64,000 nucleotides of DNA from Ditylenchus dipsaci (GCA_004194705.1 SADC01001380.1:62001-126000), one strand, 5' to 3'. Shown: positions 1 through 10,329, numbered from the stretch's first letter. Notes: generated by a model not told the origin, from the sequence alone. Translations and numbers: made by a program.

Positions 1-604
1 TTTTATACAACCCTATGCTGAAAGTGACGGCGAGAAGCAGGGCTACATTTTGAGTGTAAGGTTGCAAATGAGTATGTAAATTAAAATTGGGGAAAAACGT
101 CAGTTCCAGGATACTACCGAAAAGTACTGGGATAGTCTTATTGAGGATTTCATCGAATTGGTCATGGTTCAATTTTTTTTCTGAATTTTAGCTCTAACTG
201 TATACAAACTTTTTATCTGTATGATAGCTCAAATTAAAGCCCAGAACCTTGGCTACATTTTGACCCTAAACTTGTAAATAAAAGAAGGTGAAAAAAGGGT
301 ATGCACCCAGTGGTAGTCGAACCTGTGACCTAAGGCGATGCGTATATGAAGTGTACCCCCCCCCTTTAAAGTTTAAATTGATTTTGAATCCTATTTAAAC
401 TTTAACATTACCCCATTTCAGCCTTACCCTATTTAAACTCAAACCCGAGTTTTTGTGCGGCGCGCGGTGCGGTGCCGAAATTCCAAAATTTACAGCACTG
501 GATTCTAGTTTCTAACGAGGTATAGATCAGCGCAAGTTCTATAAAAAAATTTAGGATAAACTTTGGTATACCCCAGCAGTAAACTTTGGTATACTTAATT
601 GGTA
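1..604. other. Intergenic, no gene seen
   Basis: No coding exon, RNA gene or element with paired ends was recognised. It holds homopolymer runs (C-run near 357, T-runs) and a short GC-rich patch near 458-475. The stretch near 560-600 repeats the phrase 'aaactttggtata' twice. Confidence 0.5.
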
Positions 605-770
605 CAGTCGAAGCACTCTATAACGACTCTCAAGGGACCGGCTAAACCGAGTCGTTATAAAGAGCGTCGTTATAAAGAGCTTCGTTTTGACTTGAATGAC
701 TTAGCTCAGGACCAAATAGTTCTTTTTTCCGGATCGTTATAAAAAGCGTCGTTATAGAGAGCGTCGACTG
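605..770. repeat. pogo/Tigger-like MITE
   Basis: Short element bounded by TA on both sides (603-604 and 771-772), with ends CAGTCGAAGC and an inverted GCGTCGACTG. The interior repeats a 'tcgttataaagagcg' motif four to five times. CAGTCGA ends plus a TA target site match pogo/Tigger members of the Tc1/mariner superfamily. Related ends occur near 31.2, 48.5, 51.7 and 58.6-61.2 kb. No coding capacity. Confidence 0.65.
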
Positions 771-772
771 TA

Positions 773-1614
773 TACTTAATTTTTTGAAGTAATATTATTG
801 AAAAAGCGTAAAATTGGTTAAAAATGGTTTTTTTCGTTCATCTTTTGCCATTGTGGGGTTTAACAAAGTTCACACCCTTTCAAAATTTGAATTTCCTTGT
901 AGTTCAGCTCAAACAAAACGCCAAGAATTAAGTTGCCGTTTTTACGCGCCTTTTTAAATTTTTTGTCTTTTCTTCACTGAAATGTACTGTTTTTTTGCGA
1001 AAAGCACAGGGTCTTTTACTCCAAAAGATCTTTTGTTTAGAAATTTCATCGTATGTCCGTAACATGAGTTCCTATTAGACTGAATCAGGAACTTTTTTTA
1101 ATGTTTTGGTGAACAAATAGACTTTTGAAAAAATATTGGTATTGGGATATATATTGAGGTCCACAACTTTGAAACATTGGTATTGGGTCTAGAGAGAACC
1201 AAAAAATATCAGTATTGGTATTAGGCAAATGCAAACGCACATCTCTAGTTACGAACCTAATCAGCTTCATTTAAAACTTCAACACCTCAAACATCACAAA
1301 TCAAAGATTTTTGCCATTTCACAATTGGTTAAAAAATTGCAAAAACACTAAAATTATAGGTATTTTAACCGAAAAAAGAGAAGGGATCTAAATCTCATTC
1401 ACTATGACATAATTCTGACAATCCACTTGACTACATCACATCACCTGATAACACAGAAAAAGTAAGAATCCGAATACAAAAACTTCATAATAAATAAATT
1501 TATTCAGAACAACTTATGAGAAAGACAAAAACAAAGTGGTTCTTAGAAGAACCTTTGGAGTAGCTGTAACGAGTATGACTGTGTAACGATTGTGTTGCAA
1601 TTTCTTCCAAAGCC
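773..1614. other. Intergenic, no gene seen
   Basis: AT-rich sequence without a supportable exon. Around 1115-1210 a loose repeat of 'attggtattggg' appears. On the minus strand an AATAAA near 1500 could be a poly(A) signal left from the H3-like gene that ends at 1615. Confidence 0.4.
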
Positions 1615-2075
1615 TCAAGCATGAAATTGACCACGAAGACGACGAGCCAGCTGAGGGTCCTTGCACATGACGGTGACCCGCTTGGCATGGACGGCGCACA
1701 AATTGCTGTTTTCGAAGAAGCATGTCAACTACATTTCCATGGCTTCCTGAAGAGCAACAACAGCAAACGCCCTAAAAACAAATAGGTTATTGGAGGACAT
1801 ATACGATGATCGGAAGAGGAACGCACTGATAGCGAAAAACTGTCTTGAACTTTTGCGCAATTTCACGGACAAGGCGCTGAAAGGGAAGCTTACGGAGCAG
1901 CAAATCAGTCGACTATTGATAGCGGAGCATCTCACGAAGAGCAACAGTGCCAGAACGATAGCGACGCGCCTTCTTGATTTCACCATCAACTCCGGCACGA
2001 GCATGTCTTGACACCTACAGACTTTTTCGGAGCTTTTCCGGCCACAGTCTTATGCGCATTTGCTAAAGTAAAAAA
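1615..2075 (-). pseudogene. Histone H3 (H3.3-like) pseudogene with a retained intron
   Basis: Conceptual translation of the minus strand follows histone H3 nearly end to end. It gives a KAPKK-type tail, then [28 protein letters not shown] and, after an intron, [22 protein letters not shown] and ARRLRG. A GT-AG intron of 55 bp (1772-1826) falls after the residues matching 'FQ', so this is not an intronless retrocopy. Breaks seen are a frame slip in the tail near 1990-2000, TAG at 1913-1915 where H3 has Lys, and TAG at 1729-1731 where H3 has Tyr. The stop lies at 1615-1617. No start codon is visible; an acceptor near 2075 suggests a missing first exon. Many substitutions set it apart from canonical H3. 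Two in-frame TAGs make it a pseudogene unless TAG were read through, which nothing else here suggests. Confidence 0.85.
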
Positions 2076-2404
2076 TAAGTGTGATCACTGAAGAGGTACC
2101 AAACGCAACCTGTTACACCTGCTAAACCTGCTTCTCAATGATTCTTGATTTCTGCCCTGCTCTCTGCTTCTTTGATAGCTTGGATTGCAAGTCCTCATCA
2201 TCATCAATCATCATCAAGCAAGCGCAAAGAAGTGAGAAGTATGGAAAGAACAATTAGTGAGAAATGATTTGAGAGGTTTCCCTGATGTCTATTGTTGTTA
2301 TGCGAATAAATATGTTAAGTCCAGCTTTTTGGAGATTTTTTGGTTAAAAATACTGCTTTTGAATACAAAATCCTGCTTTTGTGATTTTTGATCTGTGCAC
2401 CCTG

Positions 2405-2432
2405 ACTAGAATGCAGATTTTGAGGGGCCGTG
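2405..2432. repeat. Isolated CACTA-like terminal repeat
   Basis: This 28-bp stretch begins ACTAGAATGCAGATTTTGAG and ends GGGGCCGTG. It matches the terminal inverted repeats of the complete CACTA-like element at 28437-30707. It abuts the left end of the P1-carrying element. No partner end was found further left, so it is a solo or truncated terminus. Confidence 0.7.
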
Positions 2433-3213
2433 GTCTACGGCCACGGAAATTTGGACTTTTTGAATTGGTGGGGGACAGCTAAATTACTGCGAAAATATTT
2501 GTTGAACTATTTTTAGTTTGCAAATTAAATTTTTCCAAAATTTTGAACGATCTACTAGTCGAGCCCATCGTTGCTTGACATTGCCAGCACACCCCCCCCC
2601 CCAAAATTCAAAATCATAATCACTTTCGAAATTTCGCGCCAAACATAAAAATTCGAAAAATGGTCAATTTTGGACCCTAATTGTTTTGTATGTCAGATAT
2701 GATTTTTTAAAACATTTTTTGTGAAATGCTGTTGACCAAAAAATTCCTCATACTCAGGGCTTTCGAATAAGCCATCACGTACCCACAAAACCTGAAGAAT
2801 TTCAAAAGGACAATTTCGGTCTGTTAAAAAAGTTCAAACATTTTCTTTAACTGGTTGACTTTATTGAGACCCTAGATTATTTTTTTGTCGATTTATTCTC
2901 AAACAAAACCGGAGACTTGAGAGAGGAGTAAATTTTCTACATTATGGTACCAAGGAAGTATGCGAAAAATACAAATTTTGGGTGTCTCATACAAAAGTAA
3001 AACCCCTATTTTTACTCGGAAAAATGCCACTTGTTTGCTTTAAACGGTCTCTAGTTTTTAAAATTCTGACTTTACAAAAATCGGTCTGACTTTTCTGGTT
3101 CCTGAATGTACAGGCTACATTTTGGTACATGGATTGCATTAAAAAACCGTGGTTTTGCATTTTTTGTCCGTCGAATAAGTCATGAAACTTTTTTGCTATT
3201 TTAGGCAAGCCTG

Positions 3214-3520
3214 ATGGTTCAAACAAGACGTGCCGCTAAAGTGAATAACAAAAAATCGTCTTGCCAGCAAAACCATCTGCTCACCAAGTGTCCTTGTCGC
3301 CAATGGAAGATGTGCGGTTATGCAGCGGAAAGCTATCAGGTCAGCAACGTCGTGAGCGCTTCAACTAGCATCTGCGAGGATATCTCACCTTGGTAGGGTT
3401 TGCTTATTCAGTTATTCGATGCTTAACTGTTATTTGAACTCAAGACAAGCGCAAAGCAGCATCACAACTGAGTGAGCAGCAGTCTAAGCAATCATCTCAA
3501 GGACTTCTGTTTTGCTGGTG
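3214..3520 (+). pseudogene. 5' remnant of the CACTA-like transposase gene
   Basis: The reading frame begins MVQTRRAAK, like MVSTRRMCAK at 29060 in the related element. In a shifted frame it continues with a KPSAHQVSLSP...QQRRERF stretch resembling the KPNGLSLSEIR...KRWEKERL region there. A later piece (3440-3495) matches the KRKQA segment at 29400. No transposase core follows. This is a decayed remnant, possibly supplying upstream exons to the P1 copy. Confidence 0.55.
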
Positions 3521-3526
3521 GGAAGG

Positions 3527-3979
3527 ATGGTCGGCAAGTGATCGATAAGTACAGAGAAGGTTTGTAATAAAGTTGTCATTACTATGAAGATAACCAGTCT
3601 TTTAGCTGTGGAATAGGACGACTGCAGCTCTCGCTCTTCAAGATGATTGTGTCGCCATTACCGGAGGCGAGATTCAGATGATTCTCACGGCTGCTGATGT
3701 CACTGTCGAGCCGTTTTGGCCTGGTCTATGTGCAAAAACTCTCAATGGAGTTGATGTCAAGGTGGCTCTCCGATATCTTTGCAGTTAAATTATGTTCCAA
3801 ATTTTCAGGATTTGGTCTCTAACATTGGATATGGTGTTGCAACTGCGCCTAGTGCTGCTTTCGCCGGTGATGGTTCCAAGCCTGAAGTCGCTGCCGCTCC
3901 TGCCAAGGAAGAGAAGAAGAAACAAGCGCCCAAGGAAACAAGTGAGGAAGAGGACATCGGATTCATCTTATTTGACTAA
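3527..3979 (+). pseudogene. 60S acidic ribosomal protein P1 copy, frameshifted
   Basis: P1 is the stalk protein that recruits elongation factors to the large ribosomal subunit. Exons 3616-3761 and 3809-3979 encode the family core: AALALQDD, then VEPFWPGLCAKTLNGVDVKDL, an Ala-rich hinge, a KKK/acidic tract and the terminal EEEDIGFILFD, close to the conserved DDMGFGLFD tail. The 47-bp intron shows the copy is DNA-derived. One extra base at about 3659-3662 (ACCCGGA where ACCGGA is expected) breaks the frame. The usual N-terminus (MAS...ELACVY) is missing. An 11-nt exon at 3527-3537 starting MVGK could splice in phase, but this is speculative. AATAAA follows near 4026. It lies inside a CACTA-like element. 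Confidence 0.85.
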
Positions 3980-4799
3980 ATTCTGCCTTTAAAGTGCTCC
4001 TCTTCTTCTGTTGTTACATGTTAAGAATAAATTTGCTTTTTTCTTAACGCTCCTATTTTCCACAAAAATGTAAACGGATATTATAAGTCACAACGTTGGA
4101 TGGTGAATAGAGATTAACGAAGGTTTTCATCATTAGGAAATAGACAGAATATCTTACAGAAAATTATTGGAAAATTTTGTGTAAGAAATGTTGTTTTGAT
4201 TTTGATGTAGAAATTGATGTTAATGTCTATAAAACATTAGCTAAAAGTGGTTCTAATTTTGAAAAGAAGTCAAGAAAACATATCCATGTCTTCAAAAAAC
4301 ACGTAAAAAGGCTATAGCGACAAAAAAAACTCTTTTGAATTTCTTGGCGTTTTGTTTATTTTAAAGTAATTATGATTTTGAATTTGGGGGGGGGGGATGG
4401 TGTGCCAGATCGGACAATGTCAAGCACAGCCACTGCACTACAACTTAATTATAGTTCCGGAAGACTCGCTTCGACCAATACACATAAATTATAATTTAAA
4501 ATGAAAATAAATAAATAATTCAAAAAATATTTTCGCAGTAATTTAGCTGTCCCTCGCCAATTCAAAAAGTCCAAATTTCCGTGGCCGTGGACGGCAATGG
4601 TCCTTTAAAGGTTGATAAAATGCAATTTTAGGTTATGCAATCTCGGCTACTTTAGGCTGCTTTTTTCATTTCGCACATCTAACAAGCGAAAAGCTAGCTT
4701 TTTTGAAAAGACTCGTCTTCTAACGTACTTTTTACTATGACTCAATTTTTTTGCACTCATTTTTGTCTGCAACAAATGTCGTGTAAGGATTGTTGTAAT

Positions 4800-5821
4800 T
4801 AGAGATAGAAACGCCGTTTTGCGATGTTTTTGAGTTCCGCCTATTTTTTAGCCAACTTTTGTGAGCCAGAGCTTAATTTTTATAACACACCTTCCTAGCA
4901 ACTTTTAATGCTTAACAACATGCTATTATTGGATTTTTGTAGTTAAATGTTTCATTTCCCGAAAACAGCCTCTCAAAAAAACATCGCAAAGAGGAATTTC
5001 ATTTTTCGGCTTGCGATGTTTTTGCGATGTTTTTTTGAGAGGTTTTTTCATAAACATTTTGTTATAACTTTCACTAGATGTTATGTACCAAAATGTAGCT
5101 CAATTAAAGTTAGCTGAGAAATGTGAAGTTTGTTTAAACATACCGTATTCTCTCTACTAGTTCCACACTCTATATTAAACCCACACCCCAACTTTGAGGA
5201 CCTGTATCTCAGCTCAGAGAAAAAATTTAACAAAGCTGTTTATTGCATTTTCTTAACTCCCACGAGCGCTACTGATTCCGCTCTTTAGATTTTAAATTTT
5301 CACCAAAAATCTCTAGATCGACCCCAAATTTTTCCGATTTCGGACAATTGAAAAATAATCCCACATGTGGAACTAATAGAGAGAATACGGTACGTTTTCA
5401 TCATTATCGTCAAAATTGAGCCGAAAACAATCAAGAAAATAATTTTACGTCATGTTTCGGCTCAGTTTTGACGATAATGATGAAACCGTATGGTTAAACA
5501 AACTTCACATTTCTCAGCTAACTTTAATTGAGCTACATTTTGGTATATAACATCTAGTGAAAGTTATAACAAAATGTTTATGAAAAAAACCTCTCAAAAC
5601 AACATCGCAAGCCGAAAAATGAAATTCCTCTTTACGATGTTTCTTTGAGAGGCTGTTTTCGGGAAATAAAATATTTAACTACAAAAATCCGATAATAGCA
5701 TGTTGTTAAGCATTAAAAGTTGCTAGGAAGGTGTGTTATAAAAATTAAGCTCTGGCTCACAAAAGTTGGCTAAAAAATAGGCGGAACTCAAAAACATCGC
5801 AAAACGGCGTTACTATCTCTA
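4800..5821. mobile_element. hAT-like foldback element, 1 kb
   Basis: Two arms of about 350-370 bp (4800-5141 plus 5391-5425, and about 5455-5821) are near-perfect inverted copies. The ends are TAGAGATAG and CTATCTCTA. An 8-bp duplication, gttgtaat, flanks it exactly (4792-4799 and 5822-5829). An 8-bp duplication with TAGAG ends is typical of hAT transposons. The interior has no open frame, so it is non-autonomous. A MITE sits inside the left arm. Confidence 0.85.
5143..5390. repeat. MITE family M1 (CCGTATT ends, TA target), nested copy
   Basis: 248-bp element with CCGTATTCTCTCTA ends in inverted orientation, flanked by TA (5141-5142 and 5391-5392). It interrupts the left arm of the hAT-like foldback. 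The opposite arm keeps the uninterrupted site 'ccatacggtt', which confirms the insertion and the TA target. The same family recurs at 18910, 52167, 57583, 58239 and, degenerate, 38295 and 40791. TA target and short inverted ends suggest mobilisation by a Tc1/mariner-type transposase. Confidence 0.85.
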
Positions 5822-5984
5822 GTTGTAATCTGTCGAACGGCGTTTTCAGCCAAATTTAGGCTAATTAGTGACCCAATTTAAACCTATTGCAGCCTTAAAT
5901 ACAATAGATTTCAAATAACGAATTCCAAGAGGGATTTGTCTCAGCTAAATAAATCCCTAAATTTATCTAAATCTCCATATTTAG

Positions 5985-6240
5985 TTAGTAAAGGGAAGTT
6001 TCAGCAAATTTTTTCATTCAATGATTGCCTTGGGGAAAAAATATTTAATTTGGACGGTGAAGAAGACGGCCAAAATTTTTTCTGAGACGGCCTTTGAGAC
6101 GGCAAAAATTTGGACGGGGCAGAAGACAGCCGAAAAATAATTCAGGACGGAGACCGAGACGGCAAAAATTTAGACAGGGCGGAAGACGGTCAAAAAATTA
6201 GTAAGATGGAGACGGGGACGGCCGTCCTATTTTTCAGATT
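5985..6240. repeat. Imperfect GACGG-rich tandem array
   Basis: Three to four imperfect units of about 60 bp built on 'gacggcaaaaatttggacggg...agaagacgg'. The GACGG/CCGTC motif and its reverse also form the arms of the foldback at 53105-53505, so this may be one decayed end of that family. No gene. Confidence 0.55.
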
Positions 6241-6502
6241 TGTCCCACTATGACCGAAGCACACAATTTTCTGATCCACTATGTGATATTAATGCTGAAA
6301 AATTATGCTCAACTTTCAAACACATTATTCTACCTCGACTTTTCAGCAGAAAAGGATCTCTAAGTCCAATAAGTATTTACGGAGCTCTTTCGACTGGTAT
6401 ATAGGGTTTTTCCACATCGCATGGACACTATACGTTCCCTTGTAAGCGGAAAACAGAATTTAATCGTATTATGACTATAGCTTATTGTTAAAACAAAAAT
6501 TT

Positions 6503-7270
6503 GGCGCTACTATGATATACCCCCCCCCCAAAAATGCTTCTTTGATATACCCCTCCCAATCCTCGGACCTACTTTGATATACCCCGCCGAAAAATGGACT
6601 TTTTTTTATGAATGGTCAAAAATTATTTTCAAGTTATAATTTTGCTATATAAAGGCTGAAAAGCAATATAAAGAGGGACAAAGGGCTGTACAGGGAGGTG
6701 AAGGGACAAAATAGGGGCCACTTTAGTGTATTTTAAGGGGGCCCACTGGCAAAAAAATAAAGATGTTTAACATAGTTTTGAATACTGGGGCCTACCGCTT
6801 AAATAAACTCTGGTATGCATGCTTTTTCATGCATCCAGAGTCACTTTCGAGTGATTTGTGTCTAAGGTATGTGGATGTGCGCATCTCAACTCCAAGCCCC
6901 CCAGCCCTCTGCGCCCCCGAAGGGGTCGCAGGGGGCTTAAGAGTTAGAGATGCGTGCACTCACTTACCCTAGACATGATTCCGAGAAATACTCTTGTTCA
7001 TGAAATGCACATAGAGTTCTTTTTTTGCCACGGCCCAGGTTGAAAAACATGGTAGAACAATCAAGAATGGCTAAAAGGCTTCAAAAAAGCGGCCCCCAAT
7101 CATTCCTTCCCGTCCCAATCCAGCCCATAATCCCGTTAAAATTTCTTTTTTGGCTCTTTCATATCAAAATTATAACTCATAAATGCTTTCTAGACACTCC
7201 TGAAAAAGACAATTTGTGGGAGGGGTATATCAAAGTAGCCTTTTTGGCTGGGGTATATCATAGTAGCGTC
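6503..7270. mobile_element. hAT-like foldback family F, copy 1
   Basis: Ends GGCGCTACTATGATATACC and its inverse (one mismatch) flanked by aaaaattt on both sides, an 8-bp duplication. The centre has a GC-rich palindrome near 6893-6940 around 'aagccccc...gggggctt', shared with the F copy at 36014-36721, where it lies in the opposite orientation. A third short copy is at 32468-32615. No coding frame survives. The 8-bp duplication in three copies supports a hAT-type mechanism. Confidence 0.75.
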
Positions 7271-7285
7271 AAAAATTTAATTCTA

Positions 7286-8057
7286 ACTGGTGACCATAAA
7301 GTTCGGAGCGGACTTTTGAACTAATTTTTAGCAATAAAATTTATTCCCCAAAAATATTCCAAACATAGGGTTTTGTAGGCCTTTCCTTCCTCTTTCGATT
7401 GGTATATTCACTTTTACTCTATGAGGAAATTTTGTTTCAAAATTTGGACAAAGAATGAAGGGAAGGAAAAATAATTTATGCAGGGCATTTGTTCCACTAC
7501 TTAAACTTTATTTTCACTTTAATCTTCAAAGGCTTTGATTTTCAATTCGTTTATTTTGTCTATTGAACACGAGTGATTTGCGGGCAGGGATTGTGCGGCT
7601 TTACCAGGAGGGCCATGCTGTAATGGAGATATCCAGACTTCTCAACGTGCAGCACCACAAGAAATGATCCAGAACGCCATTGATGCCTTCCCGAAACGAC
7701 TCCGAAAATGCATTGAGGCAAATTGAGGTCTTTTCATAAATAAAAAATAATTTTATATATCGTTTTTTAGAGGAATAAAAATGCTACAAGATCATATATT
7801 TGGATTTTTTTTTGGCAGAAAAGAGCATGGTCATGCCGAAAATCAACACAAGATATGCCCTGCATAAATTATTTTTCCTTCCCTTCATTCTTTGTCCAAA
7901 TTTTGAAACAAAATTTCTTCATAAAGTAAAAGTGAACATACCAATCGAAAGAGGAAGGAAAGGCCTACAAAACCCTATGTTTGGAATATTTTTGGGGAAT
8001 AAATTTTATTGCTAAAAATTAGTTCAAAAGTCCGCTCCGAACTTTATGGTCACCAGT
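7286..8057 (+). mobile_element. Tc1-like transposon deletion derivative with long inverted ends
   Basis: Inverted ends of about 210 bp starting ACTGGTGACCATAAAGTTC, flanked by TA (7284-7285 and 8058-8059). Between them, 7575-7725 encodes a helix-turn-helix start (VRLYQEGHAVMEISRLLNVQ) joined directly to the last residues of a Tc1-like transposase (IQNAIDAFPKRLRKCIEAN, then stop). The whole catalytic DDE core is deleted, so only binding-end and tail codons remain. Confidence 0.8.
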
Positions 8058-8065
8058 TATTATAA

Positions 8066-8185
8066 TTAGTCGGAGACCATTGTGGCCCGAGACTTTTGTG
8101 ACCTAAGACTATTGTGGCCGCGAGACTATTATGGCCGAGACTATTGTGACAAGGTTATTGTGGCAGCGAGAATATTATTTCACGT
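8066..8185. repeat. Short tandem array of 'gagactattgtggcc' units
   Basis: About seven imperfect 15-17 bp units built on 'gagactattgtggcc'. Such arrays form the ends of several inverted-repeat elements elsewhere in this window. Here no inverted partner was located, so it may be a broken end. Confidence 0.6.
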
Positions 8186-8410
8186 ACCAAGCCATTCCAG
8201 TAAGTACGATATTGGCGCTAAGAGAAAGTAAATTTGGCTCATCGAAAATGGTTATCCAATTTACATCTCAAATTCACCCCTGGAAAAACTCTAAGCCTAA
8301 CAATTTATTATGACAACAAACCTGCCCATAAAGCAATAGATTAGCGTCTAACAAAAAAATACCGGTATAACAATGGTCTTGAAAACTAGTCTTTAGAATA
8401 TTCAATTCTA

Positions 8411-9596
8411 CTAGGCACTGCTGGACTTCTGCTTTCCGTGTTTAAACCCCTTGTGATATCCAGCATAATAACCTGCGAATGAAAAATTTGCATATGGTAT
8501 TAAGCTAGGTGAAAATCACAACGCAAACCTGCATTGTAGTAGGAGCGAAGCAACTGGTCAAACAACACATTCTCGTCTTTACCTTCTTCATTAGGCATAA
8601 CTGGAGCAGCTGGAATATCGAGAGCGGAGTCACTTGGAAGCTGAAGGCAACTAGTATGATTTCAAAACTACGACAAACAGCATTACGTGTTCAAAATCAT
8701 CCCTTTTTGGCTTATTGACATGGTCTGGCCCATCGCCTTCGTCGGAATGCTTGACTTGCTTGGACTCCTTGCTCCCCACCTTCTCCGTAGCTCCAATCCC
8801 ACTCGCCTCCAAAGACAACTTGCGAAAAAAACTAAATTTTTTAGTGATACCTCAACATCGGCAGTTAAGCTAGACATCAAGCGCTCATGATCTTCAGAAG
8901 GATCAGCCTAGAAATAGCTGTAGAAAGATGTAAAACAGTACGTACTCACGGTAGAGTCATCCACGATATCGTTATCCTTGCAATCCTGCGAGCCGCCACT
9001 CTGAAAATGGCAAATTTCAGAATGGGAAGACACAGCGAAAATCTACAAACCTGAGCCAACTTAGCGATCTCCGGCGATGTGTCCTTGTGAGGCAGGGAAT
9101 CAATCTCACTGAAAAAAACAATAGTAAAACGGCGTGCATTTATCGTATTCGCTCACATACACGCTCTCCACAACAACCTTATCAGCCACATCCTCCAGCT
9201 CGCCCACATCAGCATCCCCTAATAGGCAACCAAATTACAAATGAAGGATCTCAGCAAAACAAAACCTTGGTGTTGTCGTTTTCAAACTTGGCATCACAGC
9301 GAGACATTGGCACAACATCACTCTCCCTAAAATGAGATGACAGAAAATGTTAAAGGATATGGAGAAGATCAACCTGAGCAAACCACTCTCTTTCACGCAA
9401 GCGAAGTTGTTATAATCAGAAAACTGGACTTGAAAAGTAAATGCGTCAACGCTCCTGGTGATTTTAGCGGGATAGTATTGCCCGTCTCCCACAAAAAGAG
9501 CCATGCATTTATCACCGACCTTCCAAGGCTGCAAAAATAAACACATCAAATTTAATGGGAACAAGCTGGGCCAACCTTCGAAGGATCACACGCCAT
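8411..9596 (-). CDS. smn-1: Survival motor neuron (SMN) protein
   Basis: SMN is the scaffold of the complex that loads Sm proteins onto spliceosomal snRNAs. Ten short exons can be followed: 9576-9596, 9374-9528, 9266-9326, 9161-9218, 9051-9108, 8950-9000, 8851-8907, 8687-8818, 8529-8640 and 8411-8472. The start reads MACDPSK, then the Tudor domain (PWKVGDKCMALFVGDGQYYP...FSDYNNFACVKESGLL). An acidic low-complexity middle follows, then the C-terminal YG box (LLRSYYNAG / YYAGYHKGF) that drives self-association. About 255 residues are expected. One base seems missing in a G-run at the start of the exon at 9161-9218: without it the frame breaks, with it all ten exons agree. The usual N-terminal Gemin2-binding helix is not seen, so it is short, divergent or in an unseen exon. 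The symbol follows the C. elegans orthologue. Confidence 0.88.
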
Positions 9597-9652
9597 TGTT
9601 GCAGCAAATATTTTCTTTTCAATGCAAATTCTAGCCAACTAAAAGAGTTCGA
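9597..9652 (-). promoter_or_regulatory. Probable spliced-leader acceptor and short 5' UTR of SMN
   Basis: Read on the minus strand, a pyrimidine-rich 'aactcttttag' acceptor lies 42 bases before the SMN start codon, which has the context AACAATGG. No upstream coding exon was found. In nematodes such an acceptor close to the ATG usually receives a trans-spliced leader. An ordinary upstream exon remains possible because the frame stays open to the acceptor. Confidence 0.45.
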
Positions 9653-9769
9653 GGATAAGGTAGAGAGTAAAATTTTGCAAATCAACACATCAAAGATATC
9701 ATCAATAAAGTAAAGGTCCTACTCGCGAAATATTCAAAACTTGGTCTAAGCTACCTTTATATAGTATTT

Positions 9770-10135
9770 GGGGTAAAATCCCAACTGGCGGCCATTCCAA
9801 CTGGCGGCCCCGACTGGTGGCCATCACAACTTATACCCACCAAATACAAGCGGATATGAACAATAGCTCCTGGCGCCGATAGTTTCCGGCCTGTATAAAA
9901 GGGAAAATTGTTCCTGGTTTATAAAAAAGCTATTAGGTTTCGTACAATGGGTGGGTGTAGGTGCATGTGTTGGTTGATGTCCGTGGGGTAAAATATCAGT
10001 TCGCGGTACTTTTGATTCGTGGTAATCGATTCGTGGCAGTATCGATTCGTGGTAATCGATTCGTGGCACTATCGATTCGTGGCACTATCGATTCGTGGTA
10101 CTATCGATTCGTGGTACTTTTCATTAGGGACTGGT
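9770..10135. repeat. Two short-motif arrays with a small inverted stretch
   Basis: Near 9785-9825 there are three units of 'actggcggcc'. Near 10010-10125 there are about seven units of 'atcgattcgtggcac'. Both follow the short-array-end pattern seen at other elements here. 'ggggtaaaat' occurs at both 9770 and 9985. A complete element could not be delimited. Confidence 0.5.
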
Positions 10136-10212
10136 TAAAATACTTTTCGACCCTGAAAAGGCTCCTTTTCAAGGTTATTGAAGTGCATCAGATTCACATC
10201 ATTTTGTATCGG

Positions 10213-10328
10213 ATGGCGGTTTTATTCCCCTTGATCTTTCTTGGAATCGTTGGCCATCGCGAGCACTGTTCGGAATCTCTCGACATTGTTCCAATCAAGG
10301 ATGCTGCAAGTCAAATCTTTACCACGAG
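10213..10328 (+). CDS. First exon of an unidentified secreted protein (partial)
   Basis: ATG opens a signal-peptide-like sequence (MAVLFPLIFLGIVGHREHC) followed by a short polar stretch ending in IFTTR. It runs straight into a consensus donor (AG|gtgagtaa). No continuing exon was recognised; a large MULE complex begins 350 bases downstream and may sit in the intron or have removed the rest. Function unknown. It could be a chance open frame, but the signal peptide and donor together argue for a real 5' exon. Confidence 0.45.
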
Positions 10329-10329
10329 G

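Larger units (their letters stand above)
2437..4588. mobile_element. CACTA-like inverted-repeat element carrying a ribosomal P1 gene
   Basis: The ends form long inverted repeats. The arm from 2437 starts ACGGCCACGGAAATTTGGAC and is matched in reverse at about 4380-4588, with a shared C-run/G-run tract near 2592 and 4386. Internally, 2660-3210 is similar to 28560-29050 of the transposase-bearing element at 28437-30707, and 4290-4380 is similar to 30600-30670 of it. The two are therefore relatives. In this copy the transposase body is absent and a P1 gene occupies its place. A clean target-site duplication was not found, and the outer boundary is uncertain by some tens of bases because flanking sequence also contains CCGTGG palindromes. 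Confidence 0.75.

Noticed and set aside
1790..2011. Plus-strand 73-codon frame starting at an ATG-like codon
   Set aside because: It lies opposite the histone H3-like frame, whose similarity is unmistakable; the plus-strand frame has no domain.
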